A stretch of DNA of 64,000 nucleotides. It comes from CAZBUK01 sp964495085 (GTDB lineage: Bacteria > Bacteroidota > Ignavibacteria > T3Sed10-11). Below are positions 46,048 to 54,557 of this stretch, piece after piece. Where the stretch lies: positions 1 to 64,000 of the forward strand of contig CAZBUK010000002.1 in assembly GCA_964495085.1 (NCBI GenBank). The letters run 5' to 3'. A model generated the notes under the pieces. That model was given only the letters and a program-made list of their open reading frames with translations. It was not told the origin of the DNA and did no database searches. Every line of letters begins with the position of its first letter. Position 1 is the first letter of the stretch. The position numbers and the translations under genes were made by a program.

Positions 46048-46532
46048 ACATCTACTTTCTTCGCCACGGCGATGCGGGGACGTATGCGACGAGCGATTCG
46101 GCCCTGACGACCGAAGGTATTCAGACCATCAATCGGATTGCGTCGGCGTTTCAGGTACTCGGCATAGAGCTCGATCAGATTCTATCCAGCTCGCTGCCGC
46201 GGGCAAAGGAGACTGCCGACATCATGCAAGCGGTCCTTAAAGCGGACACCAACGTCCTCTCCTGCAGAGAACTGACTCCGCCCGGCGATTGCGACGATCT
46301 GTTCATGCTGCTGAAGGAGACGCATAGGAAATCTGTTTTGATCGTCGGACACGAACCGCTCCTGAGCCGGATGATCTCACTCCTGATCAGCGGCAACGAG
46401 CACAGCTTTCTCACACTCAAAAAGGGGAGCGTTGCGAAAGTATTCATTGCCGAATACACACGGCATATCCGCGGCAGTCTCGAATGGCTCCTTCCGCCGG
46501 GTGTGCTGCTGAAGCTTACTGAACCACACTAA
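46044..46532 (+). CDS. sixA: SixA-like phosphohistidine phosphatase
   Basis: A 162-residue histidine phosphatase superfamily protein with the catalytic L-R-H-G at residues 6-9 and the later V-G-H-E-P-L. Short, single-domain, SixA-like. It may remove phosphate from His-phosphorylated proteins. Its stop codon is in the same reading frame as the following rlmI-like gene and 15 nt upstream of that gene's CTG start. Also ATGA-overlapped with the adenosine deaminase gene. Confidence 0.88.
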   Translation: MNIYFLRHGDAGTYATSDSALTTEGIQTINRIASAFQVLGIELDQILSSSLPRAKETADIMQAVLKADTNVLSCRELTPPGDCDDLFMLLKETHRKSVLIVGHEPLLSRMISLLISGNEHSFLTLKKGSVAKVFIAEYTRHIRGSLEWLLPPGVLLKLTEPH

Positions 46533-46547
46533 CACGGGAACACGCCC

Positions 46548-47726
46548 CTGAAAACGAGCATTATTCTCAAACCGAAAGAACACCACCGGATCGAAAGCGG
46601 ACATCTCTGGATCTTCAGCAACGAGATCCGGAAAATCGACGGCACAGCCGAAGCCGGCGATCTCGTGCTCGTCAGACGCACCGACGGCCGGGTGCTGGGC
46701 AAGGGATTTTATCACCCGAACTCCCTCATCGCAGTCCGCCTTCTCGGCGACGAGCACACGGAAATCGGCTTCGGTTTCTTCAGAGAAAAAATCGAATACG
46801 CACTCGGACACCGGGAAAAATACTTCCGCTCTTCAAAAGTATATCGCGTCGTCCATGGAGAGAGCGACGGATTGCCCGGACTCATCATCGACCGGTACGG
46901 CTCTGTCATCGTCATCCAGACACTCTCGGCTGGAATGGATAAATATAAAACGCTCATCTGCGATGTCATCGAATCCGTTTTCTCCCCCGCCGCAATCATC
47001 GAAAAGAATGAATCGCATCTGAGAACGCTCGAGAACCTCCCGCAGCAGACATCGGTCCTGCGGGGCGCCCTGCCCCATCCTCCGATGCTTCTCGAGATAA
47101 ACGATCTCATGGTGGAAATCGACGTACTCGGCGGACAGAAAACGGGGTGGTTTCTCGATCAGCGGCTCAATCATACGCTGATCCGGTCGATCGCCGGAAG
47201 CGCGAACGTGCTCGATTGTTACGCGTACCATGGCGGATTCGGCCTCCAGGCGGCGCATGCCGGCGCACGGAAGGTAACCGCCGTCGATATTTCGGCGGAG
47301 GCGGTGCGAATGTGCATGCAGAACGCCAGGCATAATAAATTCGAAGGGATTTTCAACGCAATTCCGGGTGAAGTACCCGGAATTCTCGAACGGTACATTT
47401 CGGCAAAGGAGCGGTTCGACCTCGTCATTGTCGACCCGCCGTCCTTCACCCGCTCGAAAAAGAACGTACCGACAGCGCTGAAAGCATACAGATCGCTGCA
47501 TGAATCGGCCCTGCGGCTCATTCCGCCGGGGGGATACCTCGCGTCTGCCTGCTGCTCATATCATATTTTCTCCGAGGTCTTCGAAGGAACGGTAACAGCG
47601 GCGGCGGACAGAACAGACCGGAAAATTCAGATAATCCAACGCGCCGGGGCTTCTCCGGACCATCCGGTCCTCCCGACCATGCCGGAGACCGAATATCTCA
47701 AGTTCGTACTCTACAGGGTGTTATAG
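46548..47726 (+). CDS. rlmI: RlmI-like rRNA cytosine methyltransferase with CTG start
   Basis: A class I SAM methyltransferase with an N-terminal PUA domain, 392 residues if translation begins at the CTG at 46548. The reading frame between the upstream sixA stop and position 46665 has no ATG, GTG or TTG. A start at the GTG at 46665 would cut about 39 residues from the PUA domain. From the CTG, the sequence aligns with the start of E. coli RlmI (H-L-W-I-F-S-N-E-I like H-P-W-V-F-S). The catalytic region carries V-L-D-C-Y-A-Y-H-G-G-F-G and V-D-P-P-S-F. Predicted role: m5C modification of 23S rRNA. CTG starts are rare, so proteomic confirmation is desirable. Confidence 0.85.
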   Translation: MKTSIILKPKEHHRIESGHLWIFSNEIRKIDGTAEAGDLVLVRRTDGRVLGKGFYHPNSLIAVRLLGDEHTEIGFGFFREKIEYALGHREKYFRSSKVYRVVHGESDGLPGLIIDRYGSVIVIQTLSAGMDKYKTLICDVIESVFSPAAIIEKNESHLRTLENLPQQTSVLRGALPHPPMLLEINDLMVEIDVLGGQKTGWFLDQRLNHTLIRSIAGSANVLDCYAYHGGFGLQAAHAGARKVTAVDISAEAVRMCMQNARHNKFEGIFNAIPGEVPGILERYISAKERFDLVIVDPPSFTRSKKNVPTALKAYRSLHESALRLIPPGGYLASACCSYHIFSEVFEGTVTAAADRTDRKIQIIQRAGASPDHPVLPTMPETEYLKFVLYRVL

Positions 47727-47746
47727 ATCGAAGCATGTGCGACCGG

Positions 47747-47791
47747 TTCCCCGCAGTATCCGGGTGGGCAATTCCGCCCGGTTTCGGGGAA
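47747..47791 (+). terminator. GC-rich stem-loop after rlmI
   Basis: TTCCCCG (47747-47753) pairs with CGGGGAA (47785-47791); inside it CCGGGTGG pairs with CCGCCCGG with one G-T wobble. It lies 20 bp after the stop codon. A T-tract is weak. Confidence 0.55.
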
Positions 47792-47915
47792 TGAGTTTCT
47801 CCGGTGAGGTTGCAGATTCTTGATTTTAATCGACTCAGGAACTACATTATGTACGTTAAGGTTATATTTTTATACAATGTTTGTGTCGGACCGAGCGAGA
47901 TACACGGAGGTTGAG

Positions 47916-48605
47916 ATGATACCCCTCATGCAGCATACAGTACAGACGACGGTTTTTGCGGCCGTCATAGGAATGCTTTCACTGTTCTATACACCCTACG
48001 GATATTCCCAACAGAAGACGGAAGAAATCCGGGATCTTCGGACTGCCTGGGGTCTCGATATCCTCATCTCCGAATCAGGTCTCGGTTTCGGCGGTTTTTA
48101 CAGAAAGGAATACACACCCGATTGGTCGGGATTCATCAACCTCTCCGTATCCGAATCTAAAGACAGCAGAGAGATCGAACTGATTACGTGGTGGGGCGAG
48201 AAATTCGTTCCCGGGAAAGTGAACAGATTCCTCCTGGCACCACTCCATGTCGGAGTCGAACGGCGGCTGTTCAGGAAACAGATCCTCGACAATTTCCGGC
48301 CGTACATCGGCGCCGCAATCGGACCCACCTTGATATATTCGACACCATATGAGCGCGAATTCTTCAACGCACTCGGTCATGGCAAAACCCACTTTACAAT
48401 GGGCGGGTATATCGGTTTCGGCGCACACTTCGGATCCGAATCGGCAAGTCTGGTGGGAATAAACTTCAGATACTATTACATACCGTATTTCAGCGGTATC
48501 AACAGTCTCATTGATTCACAGAGCTCTCCGGATAATATCCGGTACCTCGATAAAAATCAGTTCGGAGGTTTTTTCATAACCCTGACATTCGGCTCCATAC
48601 ATTAG
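47916..48605 (+). CDS. Exported outer-membrane barrel-like protein
   Basis: A 229-residue protein from the ATG at 47916, which has a strong ribosome site (GGAGG seven bases upstream). A longer frame begins at 47820 but lacks this site. A signal peptide is visible (about 7-30, ending Y-G-Y-S-Q). The mature part alternates hydrophobic and polar residues with many G, F and Y (G-L-G-F-G-G-F-Y-R), in keeping with a small beta-barrel. Function unknown. It is transcribed alone and ends in a strong terminator. Confidence 0.7.
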   Translation: MIPLMQHTVQTTVFAAVIGMLSLFYTPYGYSQQKTEEIRDLRTAWGLDILISESGLGFGGFYRKEYTPDWSGFINLSVSESKDSREIELITWWGEKFVPGKVNRFLLAPLHVGVERRLFRKQILDNFRPYIGAAIGPTLIYSTPYEREFFNALGHGKTHFTMGGYIGFGAHFGSESASLVGINFRYYYIPYFSGINSLIDSQSSPDNIRYLDKNQFGGFFITLTFGSIH

Positions 48606-48649
48606 GTTCGATCCGTCTTCAGTACGTATCTCAAGGCGGGTATATAGTG

Positions 48650-48711
48650 AAATACCTTTACGTCCCACAGAACCTCCCCTGCATTCTGTGAGAGCGTAAA
48701 GGTATTTTTTT
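48650..48711 (+). terminator. Strong compound intrinsic terminator
   Basis: AAATACCTTTACG (48650-48662) pairs perfectly with CGTAAAGGTATTT (48695-48707), and inside it CACAGAA (48666-48672) pairs with TTCTGTG (48684-48690). A run of seven T residues completes it (48705-48711). It is 44 bp after the barrel gene stop. Confidence 0.93.
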
Positions 48712-48779
48712 GTATGAGTAATGTACAGAATTCCGTTTTCCGGAATCGTGACGATAGTCACTCCCTGCCGGAATTTTCG

Positions 48780-49295
48780 TCAGAAATAATACCTCACTCC
48801 GACCGAAAGATCGATATCCAGAGCCGCCGGCGGGAAAACGACGAGTACGCCCCCAATTTCGGCAAATAGATCGAACGGAGCGGTCGGTACGAGATACGAG
48901 ACGCCTACCGAGCCGCGAATGCCGATACCGATCCGGTCACGGTGACGCGGACTACCACCCCTGAACTCTGCAATGCGGCCCGATTTCCCCGCGAGACTCA
49001 CCCCGATCCCGTAATGCAGAGGAACACGCTGATTATCGAAGACATCGATGTGCCAGAGCCGCGTCGCGTGCAATCTGAAATCGGTAAAGAACGAGGCACC
49101 GAAAGCAAAATCCCATGCCTTGTCCGATGAAGTCCAGTATTTGGCACTGAGACCCGTCGGCTCGCCGACGATCACTCCCGCACCGAACACTCCCCTTTCC
49201 GGTGAGAAACCCGTTGCGGCCGGAAAATCCTGCCCCTTCACCTCGCAGATAAAAAACAATAAAATCCATACCGGCACATATCTCGATCCGTTCAT
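48780..49295 (-). CDS. Small exported barrel-like protein
   Basis: A 171-residue protein with a signal peptide (about 7-21) and a G/F/Y-rich beta-stranded mature part ending G-V-R-Y-Y-F, a typical outer-membrane barrel terminus. Phrases such as V-F-G-A-G-V-I-V-G-E-P-T-G-L-S and W-D-F-A-F-G-A-S-F are common in small barrels of FCB bacteria. It is 62 bp downstream of uvrA on the same strand and may be co-transcribed with it, although the functional link is not apparent. Family not named. Confidence 0.7.
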   Translation of the reverse strand: MNGSRYVPVWILLFFICEVKGQDFPAATGFSPERGVFGAGVIVGEPTGLSAKYWTSSDKAWDFAFGASFFTDFRLHATRLWHIDVFDNQRVPLHYGIGVSLAGKSGRIAEFRGGSPRHRDRIGIGIRGSVGVSYLVPTAPFDLFAEIGGVLVVFPPAALDIDLSVGVRYYF

Positions 49296-49357
49296 CGCCT
49301 TCTCCTCATTGCTGTTTGTTCACCGGGGGGAAGTTTACATTGGCGGGGAGATATCGG

Positions 49358-52225
49358 TCACTGATGATTGAGGTACCGTTTCAGGACCAATCCGGTATAC
49401 GACCTGTCCGACCCGGCAACCTCCTCCGGCGTTCCCTCCGCAACGACGTTCCCCCCGTCGCTTCCTCCCTCAGGGCCCAGATCGATAATATGATCGGCAC
49501 ATTTAACGACATCCATGTTATGCTCGATAACCAGGATCGAATGGCCCGCTTCAATAAGACGGTTAAAGCACTCAATAAGTTTCGCTATATCGTCGAAATG
49601 CAGACCGGTTGTGGGTTCGTCGAAAATGAATAGCGTATGAGCGCTCTTGCCGCGTTCGAGAAGGTGAGCAGCCAGCTTGACGCGCTGAGCCTCGCCACCG
49701 CTGAGCGTGGTGGCAGGCTGGCCGAGACGCAGATAACCGAGACCGACCTCGTCGAGAACCCGCAGGCGTTCGACGGCCTTTTTCACGGAAGGGTACTTCC
49801 TGAACTCTTCGAGCGCCTGGGCGACGGTCATATCGAGAACCGAGTCGATCGAAAAACCGTTCCATTTTATATTCAGCGTCTCTTTCTTATAGCGCTTCCC
49901 CTTACAGCTTTCGCAGACAAGATAAATATCCGGAAGGAATTGCATTTCGATCTTGACGAATCCGTCCCCCTCGCACTCATCGCATCTTCCGCCGGGTACG
50001 TTAAACGAGAAATGCCCCGGTTTATAACCGTGCACCTTCGCCTGATGGGTGGATGCGAACAGCTCGCGTATCACGTCGAACGCCTTCACGTACGTGACCG
50101 CGTTCGACCTGGGCGTTCGTCCGATCGGCGACTGATCGACCAGCTCGACCGAGTCGATCAATTCCCCTCCCTGTATCGAGACGAATTTTCCGACTGACCC
50201 GCTATACCCGCCGTGCGATTGTTTTAATCCCGCGTAGATTATGTCGTGAACCAGCGTACTCTTACCCGAACCGCTGACCCCCGTGATACAGACGAACCGG
50301 TGCAGCGGGACAGACACGGTAATATTTTTTAAGTTATGTTCCTGCGCGCCGGTAACCGTCAGATTTCGCGCCGAGTTGCCCCGCCGGTTGCCGGGATCGG
50401 GAACGGGTATCTTTTTCTTACCCGACAGATATGATGCGGTCAGCGAGCGCTCGTTGCCGAACAGCTCCCGGTACGGTCCGGCGAAGATAATCTCTCCCCC
50501 CTGCTCGCCGGCGCCCGGTCCCATATCCACAATGAAATCCGCCGAGCGGATCATCGCATCGTCGTGCTCTACGACGAGCACGCTATTGCCGATACTGCGG
50601 AGTCTTTGTAAGATTCCGATCAGCTTTTCGATATCGCGGGGGTGGAGTCCGATACTCGGCTCGTCGAGTACATAGAGCGACCCGACGAGCGACGACCCGA
50701 GCGACGTCGCGAGATTAATTCGCTGCGATTCTCCCCCCGACAACGTATTTGACAACCGGTCGAGCGTCAGGTATCCGATCCCGACCTCATCGAGATAGTG
50801 AAGCCTTCGGCGGATTTCTTCCAGGATTCTCGCGGCGACGTCTCGTTCATATTCCGCGAGTCCGAGCGCATCGAAATATTCCTTCGCTTCGGAGATCGAC
50901 ATACGCACGATCGGGGCGATATTCCTCTCGGTACCGGCATCCCTGTCGCCTATCCTCGCCTGAAGGGCATCGGAGCGCAGACGCACTCCGCCGCAATCCT
51001 CACACACGGTATACCCGCGGTACCTGCTGAGCAGAACCCGGTAATGAATTTTATAGGTCTTCTTTTCCAGCATCCTGAAGAAGCCTTTCAATCCGCCGAA
51101 CTTGCCGTACCCCCGGTGAATAATCCCTAGATGATCCGCAGTCAGATCCGCAAACGGAACATCCACCGGTATACCTGCTTCGTCAGCAATCGAGAGCAGC
51201 GTCCGCAGGTTATCCCGGAATTTCGGAAAGGTCCATGGATGGATGGCTCCCTGACGGATGGATTTTCCGGGATCCGGTACAACCTTCTCCATATCGATAC
51301 CCATCGATCTGCCGAATCCCTGGCACGTAGGACACGCACCGAAGGGATTGTTAAAAGAGAAGAGACGCGGTTCGGGTTCTTCGTAGGCGATGCGGCAGTA
51401 AGAGCACTCGAACCGTTGGCTGAAGTGCCATTCAGTTTTGTCGTCGGGAAAATGGAGCACCGCGCTTCCGTTTCCATGGGTGTATGCGGTCTCGACCGAA
51501 TCCGCGACCCGCACACTCGATTCGTCTCCCCTCCACACAAGGCGATCGACGAGCACCATGACCTGCGCATCTTTTGTTATCTCTTCGGCGGGGAAATCGG
51601 CGATCTCGAATACGCTGCCTCCCGCAAGTAAACGGGTAAAACCTTCTTCCCTGAGCAGCGGCACCGCCTCGCTCAGCGGCATTTCTTTTTTCTTCTGCAG
51701 CGGGAAGAGGACGTAAAAACGGGTTCCCGATTCTTTTTCCCGCAATGCATCGACGATAACCGAGACCGTGTCCCTGACGACTCTGCGGCCGCAATTCCTG
51801 CAATACACCTTCCCGATTCTTCCGAAGAGCAATCTGAGATAATCGTAGATCTCGGTGCTCGTGCCTACGGTTGAACGCGGATTGCGCATGCTGGTTTTTT
51901 GTTCGATTGCGACCGCCGGACTGATTCCCTCGACAAAGTCGAGGTCGGGCTTTTCCATGCGTTCGAGGAACTGCCGCGCATACGCTGAGAGACTCTCGAC
52001 GTACCGCCTTTGTCCCTCGGCATAGATCGTATCGAACGCAAGGCTCGATTTCCCCGATCCGCTGACGCCGGTGACGACGATGAGTTTATTGCGCGGCAGA
52101 TCGATGGAAATATTCTTCAGGTTGTGAACGCGGGCGCCTTTTATCCGGATAGGTTTATTCACCGGAGAAGAGCCGCGAGAGACGGGCGGCGGGAGCGTTT
52201 CATTGGAATTTTCAGGCATATCCAC
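49358..52225 (-). CDS. uvrA: Excinuclease ABC subunit A
   Basis: A 955-residue UvrA of normal length. Two ABC ATPase modules each carry G-V-S-G-S-G-K-S in their Walker A. L-S-G-G-E signatures are present in both halves. Zinc-binding cysteine pairs are visible (C-S-Y-C / C-P-T-C in the first insert and C-D-E-C / C-E-S-C in the second). It recognises bulky DNA damage with UvrB in nucleotide excision repair. Overlapping palindromes lie upstream (52301-52320) and may regulate it. Divergent from the LD-carboxypeptidase gene. Confidence 0.98.
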   Translation of the reverse strand: MDMPENSNETLPPPVSRGSSPVNKPIRIKGARVHNLKNISIDLPRNKLIVVTGVSGSGKSSLAFDTIYAEGQRRYVESLSAYARQFLERMEKPDLDFVEGISPAVAIEQKTSMRNPRSTVGTSTEIYDYLRLLFGRIGKVYCRNCGRRVVRDTVSVIVDALREKESGTRFYVLFPLQKKKEMPLSEAVPLLREEGFTRLLAGGSVFEIADFPAEEITKDAQVMVLVDRLVWRGDESSVRVADSVETAYTHGNGSAVLHFPDDKTEWHFSQRFECSYCRIAYEEPEPRLFSFNNPFGACPTCQGFGRSMGIDMEKVVPDPGKSIRQGAIHPWTFPKFRDNLRTLLSIADEAGIPVDVPFADLTADHLGIIHRGYGKFGGLKGFFRMLEKKTYKIHYRVLLSRYRGYTVCEDCGGVRLRSDALQARIGDRDAGTERNIAPIVRMSISEAKEYFDALGLAEYERDVAARILEEIRRRLHYLDEVGIGYLTLDRLSNTLSGGESQRINLATSLGSSLVGSLYVLDEPSIGLHPRDIEKLIGILQRLRSIGNSVLVVEHDDAMIRSADFIVDMGPGAGEQGGEIIFAGPYRELFGNERSLTASYLSGKKKIPVPDPGNRRGNSARNLTVTGAQEHNLKNITVSVPLHRFVCITGVSGSGKSTLVHDIIYAGLKQSHGGYSGSVGKFVSIQGGELIDSVELVDQSPIGRTPRSNAVTYVKAFDVIRELFASTHQAKVHGYKPGHFSFNVPGGRCDECEGDGFVKIEMQFLPDIYLVCESCKGKRYKKETLNIKWNGFSIDSVLDMTVAQALEEFRKYPSVKKAVERLRVLDEVGLGYLRLGQPATTLSGGEAQRVKLAAHLLERGKSAHTLFIFDEPTTGLHFDDIAKLIECFNRLIEAGHSILVIEHNMDVVKCADHIIDLGPEGGSDGGNVVAEGTPEEVAGSDRSYTGLVLKRYLNHQ

Positions 52226-52300
52226 TCAGCAAACGATTCGCCGGCTCATATCGAAGAGCCGGCAAACATATGAACCTGCAACTACCGTTCGGTTTCTTGG

Positions 52301-52320
52301 AAGTTTCAAACTTATAAGTT
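52301..52320. promoter_or_regulatory. Overlapping palindromes upstream of uvrA
   Basis: AAGTTTCAAACTT (52301-52313) is a 6-1-6 inverted repeat, and AACTTATAAGTT (52309-52320) is a perfect 12-bp palindrome that overlaps it. Both sit about 76-95 bp upstream of the uvrA start in the divergent gap. They could be an SOS-type operator of this lineage, but they match neither the E. coli nor the Bacillus LexA box. Confidence 0.35.
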
Positions 52321-52494
52321 ACATTATTCCGTTACGAAACGCAATCGTGACTAGGCTGCTGGAAAATCCAAAAATATTTTCCTCCGAGTGAATCGCACAA
52401 ATTACTATATGATACCCGAATGATCTGCGCACATCCGCATCGATGCTTCCGATGCAATTTTTTCGAGGCGCGGAGATAAGGAAAGGACATCCCG

Positions 52495-53427
52495 GTGCCA
52501 ACCTCTTCATCAATCATCACACCCTCTTCATTGCGGCATGGCGATACGATCGGTATCGTAGCGCCCGCAAGCCCTTATCCGTCGAAAGAAATTTTCGATA
52601 AAGGAATATCGTATCTTGAATCGAGAGGCTACCGGGTAAAACCCGGACGATCGGTTCACCTGAAGCGCGGGTATCTGGCAGGCGGTGATTCCGACCGGCT
52701 CAATGATCTGCATACCATGTTCTCGGACCCCGAGGTCAGAGCGATTATTGCGGTGCGCGGTGGCTACGGATGCGGTCGCCTCGTGAGGTATATCGATTAC
52801 GGCCTCATCAGGGAAAATCCTAAAATTTTCGTCGGATACAGCGATCTGACAGCCCTCCAACTGGCGATTTTTTCGCAGACCCGCATGATTACCTATGGCG
52901 GACCGATGGTATCGGCGGATCTCGGAAAAGGTGTCGATAACGACACCGAATCGCATTTCTGGGACACCCTCTGCGGCCTGTCCCCCCACAGAATTCTTCA
53001 GTTCGATGAACCGCCGTCACAGCTCTATAACGTCGCATCGTTTGAAGGCACCTTGTTGGGTGGTAACCTGGCGCTCATTACGAGTATGATCGGCACGCCG
53101 TATCTTCCCGATTGGAACGATGCGGTCCTTGCACTTGAGGAAATCGGTGAAGCGCCCTACAGAATTGACCGGATGCTGAACCAGCTCCGCTTATCCGGCA
53201 TACTCACCTCCGTGCGCGCGGTGCTGTTGGGTCAGTTCACCGATTGTATACAGGCGAACGGCAATCCCACTTTAAGTCTGGAGGAAGTATTTGAAGACCA
53301 TCTCGGCGATCTCGGTATTCCCGTTCTCTCGGGTATTTCGTTCGGGCATGAGAAAACGAAACTCACGATGCCGTGGGGAGGCCGCGTGCTGTACAAGGTA
53401 GAAGAGAACGTCATTCATATCCGATAA
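52495..53427 (+). CDS. ldcA: LD-carboxypeptidase (S66 family)
   Basis: A 310-residue peptidase starting at a GTG, with AAGGAAAGG 9 bases before it. The S66 nucleophile is Ser116 in V-G-Y-S-D-L-T-A-L. The other residues of the Ser-Glu-His triad are in A-L-E-E-I-G-E and F-G-H-E-K. V-R-G-G-Y-G-C-G-R is the family motif. It trims the terminal D-alanine from tetrapeptide stems during murein recycling or remodelling, or it may act on a related peptide. No signal peptide, so probably cytoplasmic. It is divergent from uvrA. Confidence 0.9.
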   Translation: MPTSSSIITPSSLRHGDTIGIVAPASPYPSKEIFDKGISYLESRGYRVKPGRSVHLKRGYLAGGDSDRLNDLHTMFSDPEVRAIIAVRGGYGCGRLVRYIDYGLIRENPKIFVGYSDLTALQLAIFSQTRMITYGGPMVSADLGKGVDNDTESHFWDTLCGLSPHRILQFDEPPSQLYNVASFEGTLLGGNLALITSMIGTPYLPDWNDAVLALEEIGEAPYRIDRMLNQLRLSGILTSVRAVLLGQFTDCIQANGNPTLSLEEVFEDHLGDLGIPVLSGISFGHEKTKLTMPWGGRVLYKVEENVIHIR

Positions 53428-53913
53428 ACTTCGTAACGTATCAATCATCCGAACTATACTGCATGCTATACAGTTCTCGCTGAAGAATTCATAATCTCTC
53501 GCCGCCGCGACATCGAGTGAATTCGAATCTCCGGATAAATCCATTCCCCGCCGGAAGAAACGATTTAAAATATGTAGTTTATTGTCGGCTAAAATTATTT
53601 ATAGTTGATCGCTTCTCCGGCGGGGAACAGCTCAGGGTCTAAGGATGAAGTCCGTATCAACATAGAAAATCCAACGCCCGACCTATGATGGCAGGTACCC
53701 CCTCTCACCGTCAGACCGGAAAAACGACAGGTAGAGAAAAGCCTATCGAATACATTCTGGAATACGTAATATTAACGCATGGTGCCGTCACGGGCCGGAA
53801 AAGAAAAAAATATTAAAATCCGCCGGTTTTTAGTTCATTTTATTGACAATCCCCGTAAAACTCTGTAAATTTCGATTACTTTTGAAGATTAATGGAAGTT
53901 ATACATCAGGCGA
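53428..53913. other. 486-bp non-coding region before purN with inverted repeat
   Basis: No gene is supported here. It contains a perfect 12-bp inverted repeat (TTCCCCGCCGGA at 53544-53555 and TCCGGCGGGGAA at 53616-53627) around a 60-bp AT-rich loop. A GC-richer, possibly structured stretch continues to about 53760. It could be an untranslated RNA or leader ahead of purN. It matches no riboswitch or ncRNA class that I could recall. Confidence 0.4.
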
Positions 53914-54540
53914 TTGGGAAAAGTTCTTAACATAGCGGTATTTGCATCCGGAAAAGGTTCCAATACCAGGGCGATTCTGGAAAATATGGAACACGGTAAG
54001 CTCAGGAGCCGGATAAAACTCATCGTCAGTAACCGGAAAGATGCCGGAATATTCGACATTGCAAAAACCAGCGGTATTCCGCATTTGGTGATCGATCCGT
54101 CGGATCATGAATCGGAATCCGCCTACACCGATGCAATTCTCAAACTGCTCGAGGATCACAACATAGACCTCATACTCCTTGCCGGATACATGAAGAAGAT
54201 TCCCTCTGCCGTTGTAGCAAGCTACCGCCACAGAATCATGAACATCCATCCTGCGCTGTTGCCGGCGTTCGGCGGGAAAGGTATGTACGGCATTCGCGTG
54301 CATCAGGCTGCGGTAGAGTACGGCGTGAAAGTTTCCGGAGCGACGGTTCATTTTGTCGACGACGAATACGATCATGGTCCTGTCATCATGCAGCGCACCG
54401 TTCCGGTTGAAGACGCGGACACCGCCGAAACTCTTGCCGCGAGAATCCTGGATGTCGAGCACCAGATTTATTCAGAAGCGGTCGGGCTCTTCGAAGCGGG
54501 CAGGATTACCGTTGAGGGAAGAAAGGTATACATCACTTAA
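53914..54540 (+). CDS. purN: Phosphoribosylglycinamide formyltransferase
   Basis: A 208-residue PurN. The start is a TTG at 53914; no in-frame ATG or GTG lies close upstream, and the sequence from here gives the normal N-terminus (V-L-N-I-A-V-F-A-S-G-K-G-S-N). The catalytic Asn-His pair is in N-I-H-P-A-L-L-P and the Asp in V-D-D-E-Y-D-H-G-P. It uses formyl-tetrahydrofolate to formylate GAR in purine synthesis. It is followed by purH 17 bp later. Confidence 0.95.
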   Translation: MGKVLNIAVFASGKGSNTRAILENMEHGKLRSRIKLIVSNRKDAGIFDIAKTSGIPHLVIDPSDHESESAYTDAILKLLEDHNIDLILLAGYMKKIPSAVVASYRHRIMNIHPALLPAFGGKGMYGIRVHQAAVEYGVKVSGATVHFVDDEYDHGPVIMQRTVPVEDADTAETLAARILDVEHQIYSEAVGLFEAGRITVEGRKVYIT

Positions 54541-54557
54541 CGAAAGGATTCATACGG

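Noticed and set aside
53600..53760. RNase P, SRP, tmRNA, 6S or ZTP riboswitch before purN
   Set aside because: None of the conserved cores of these RNAs could be found by eye; the region is reported only as a possible structured leader.
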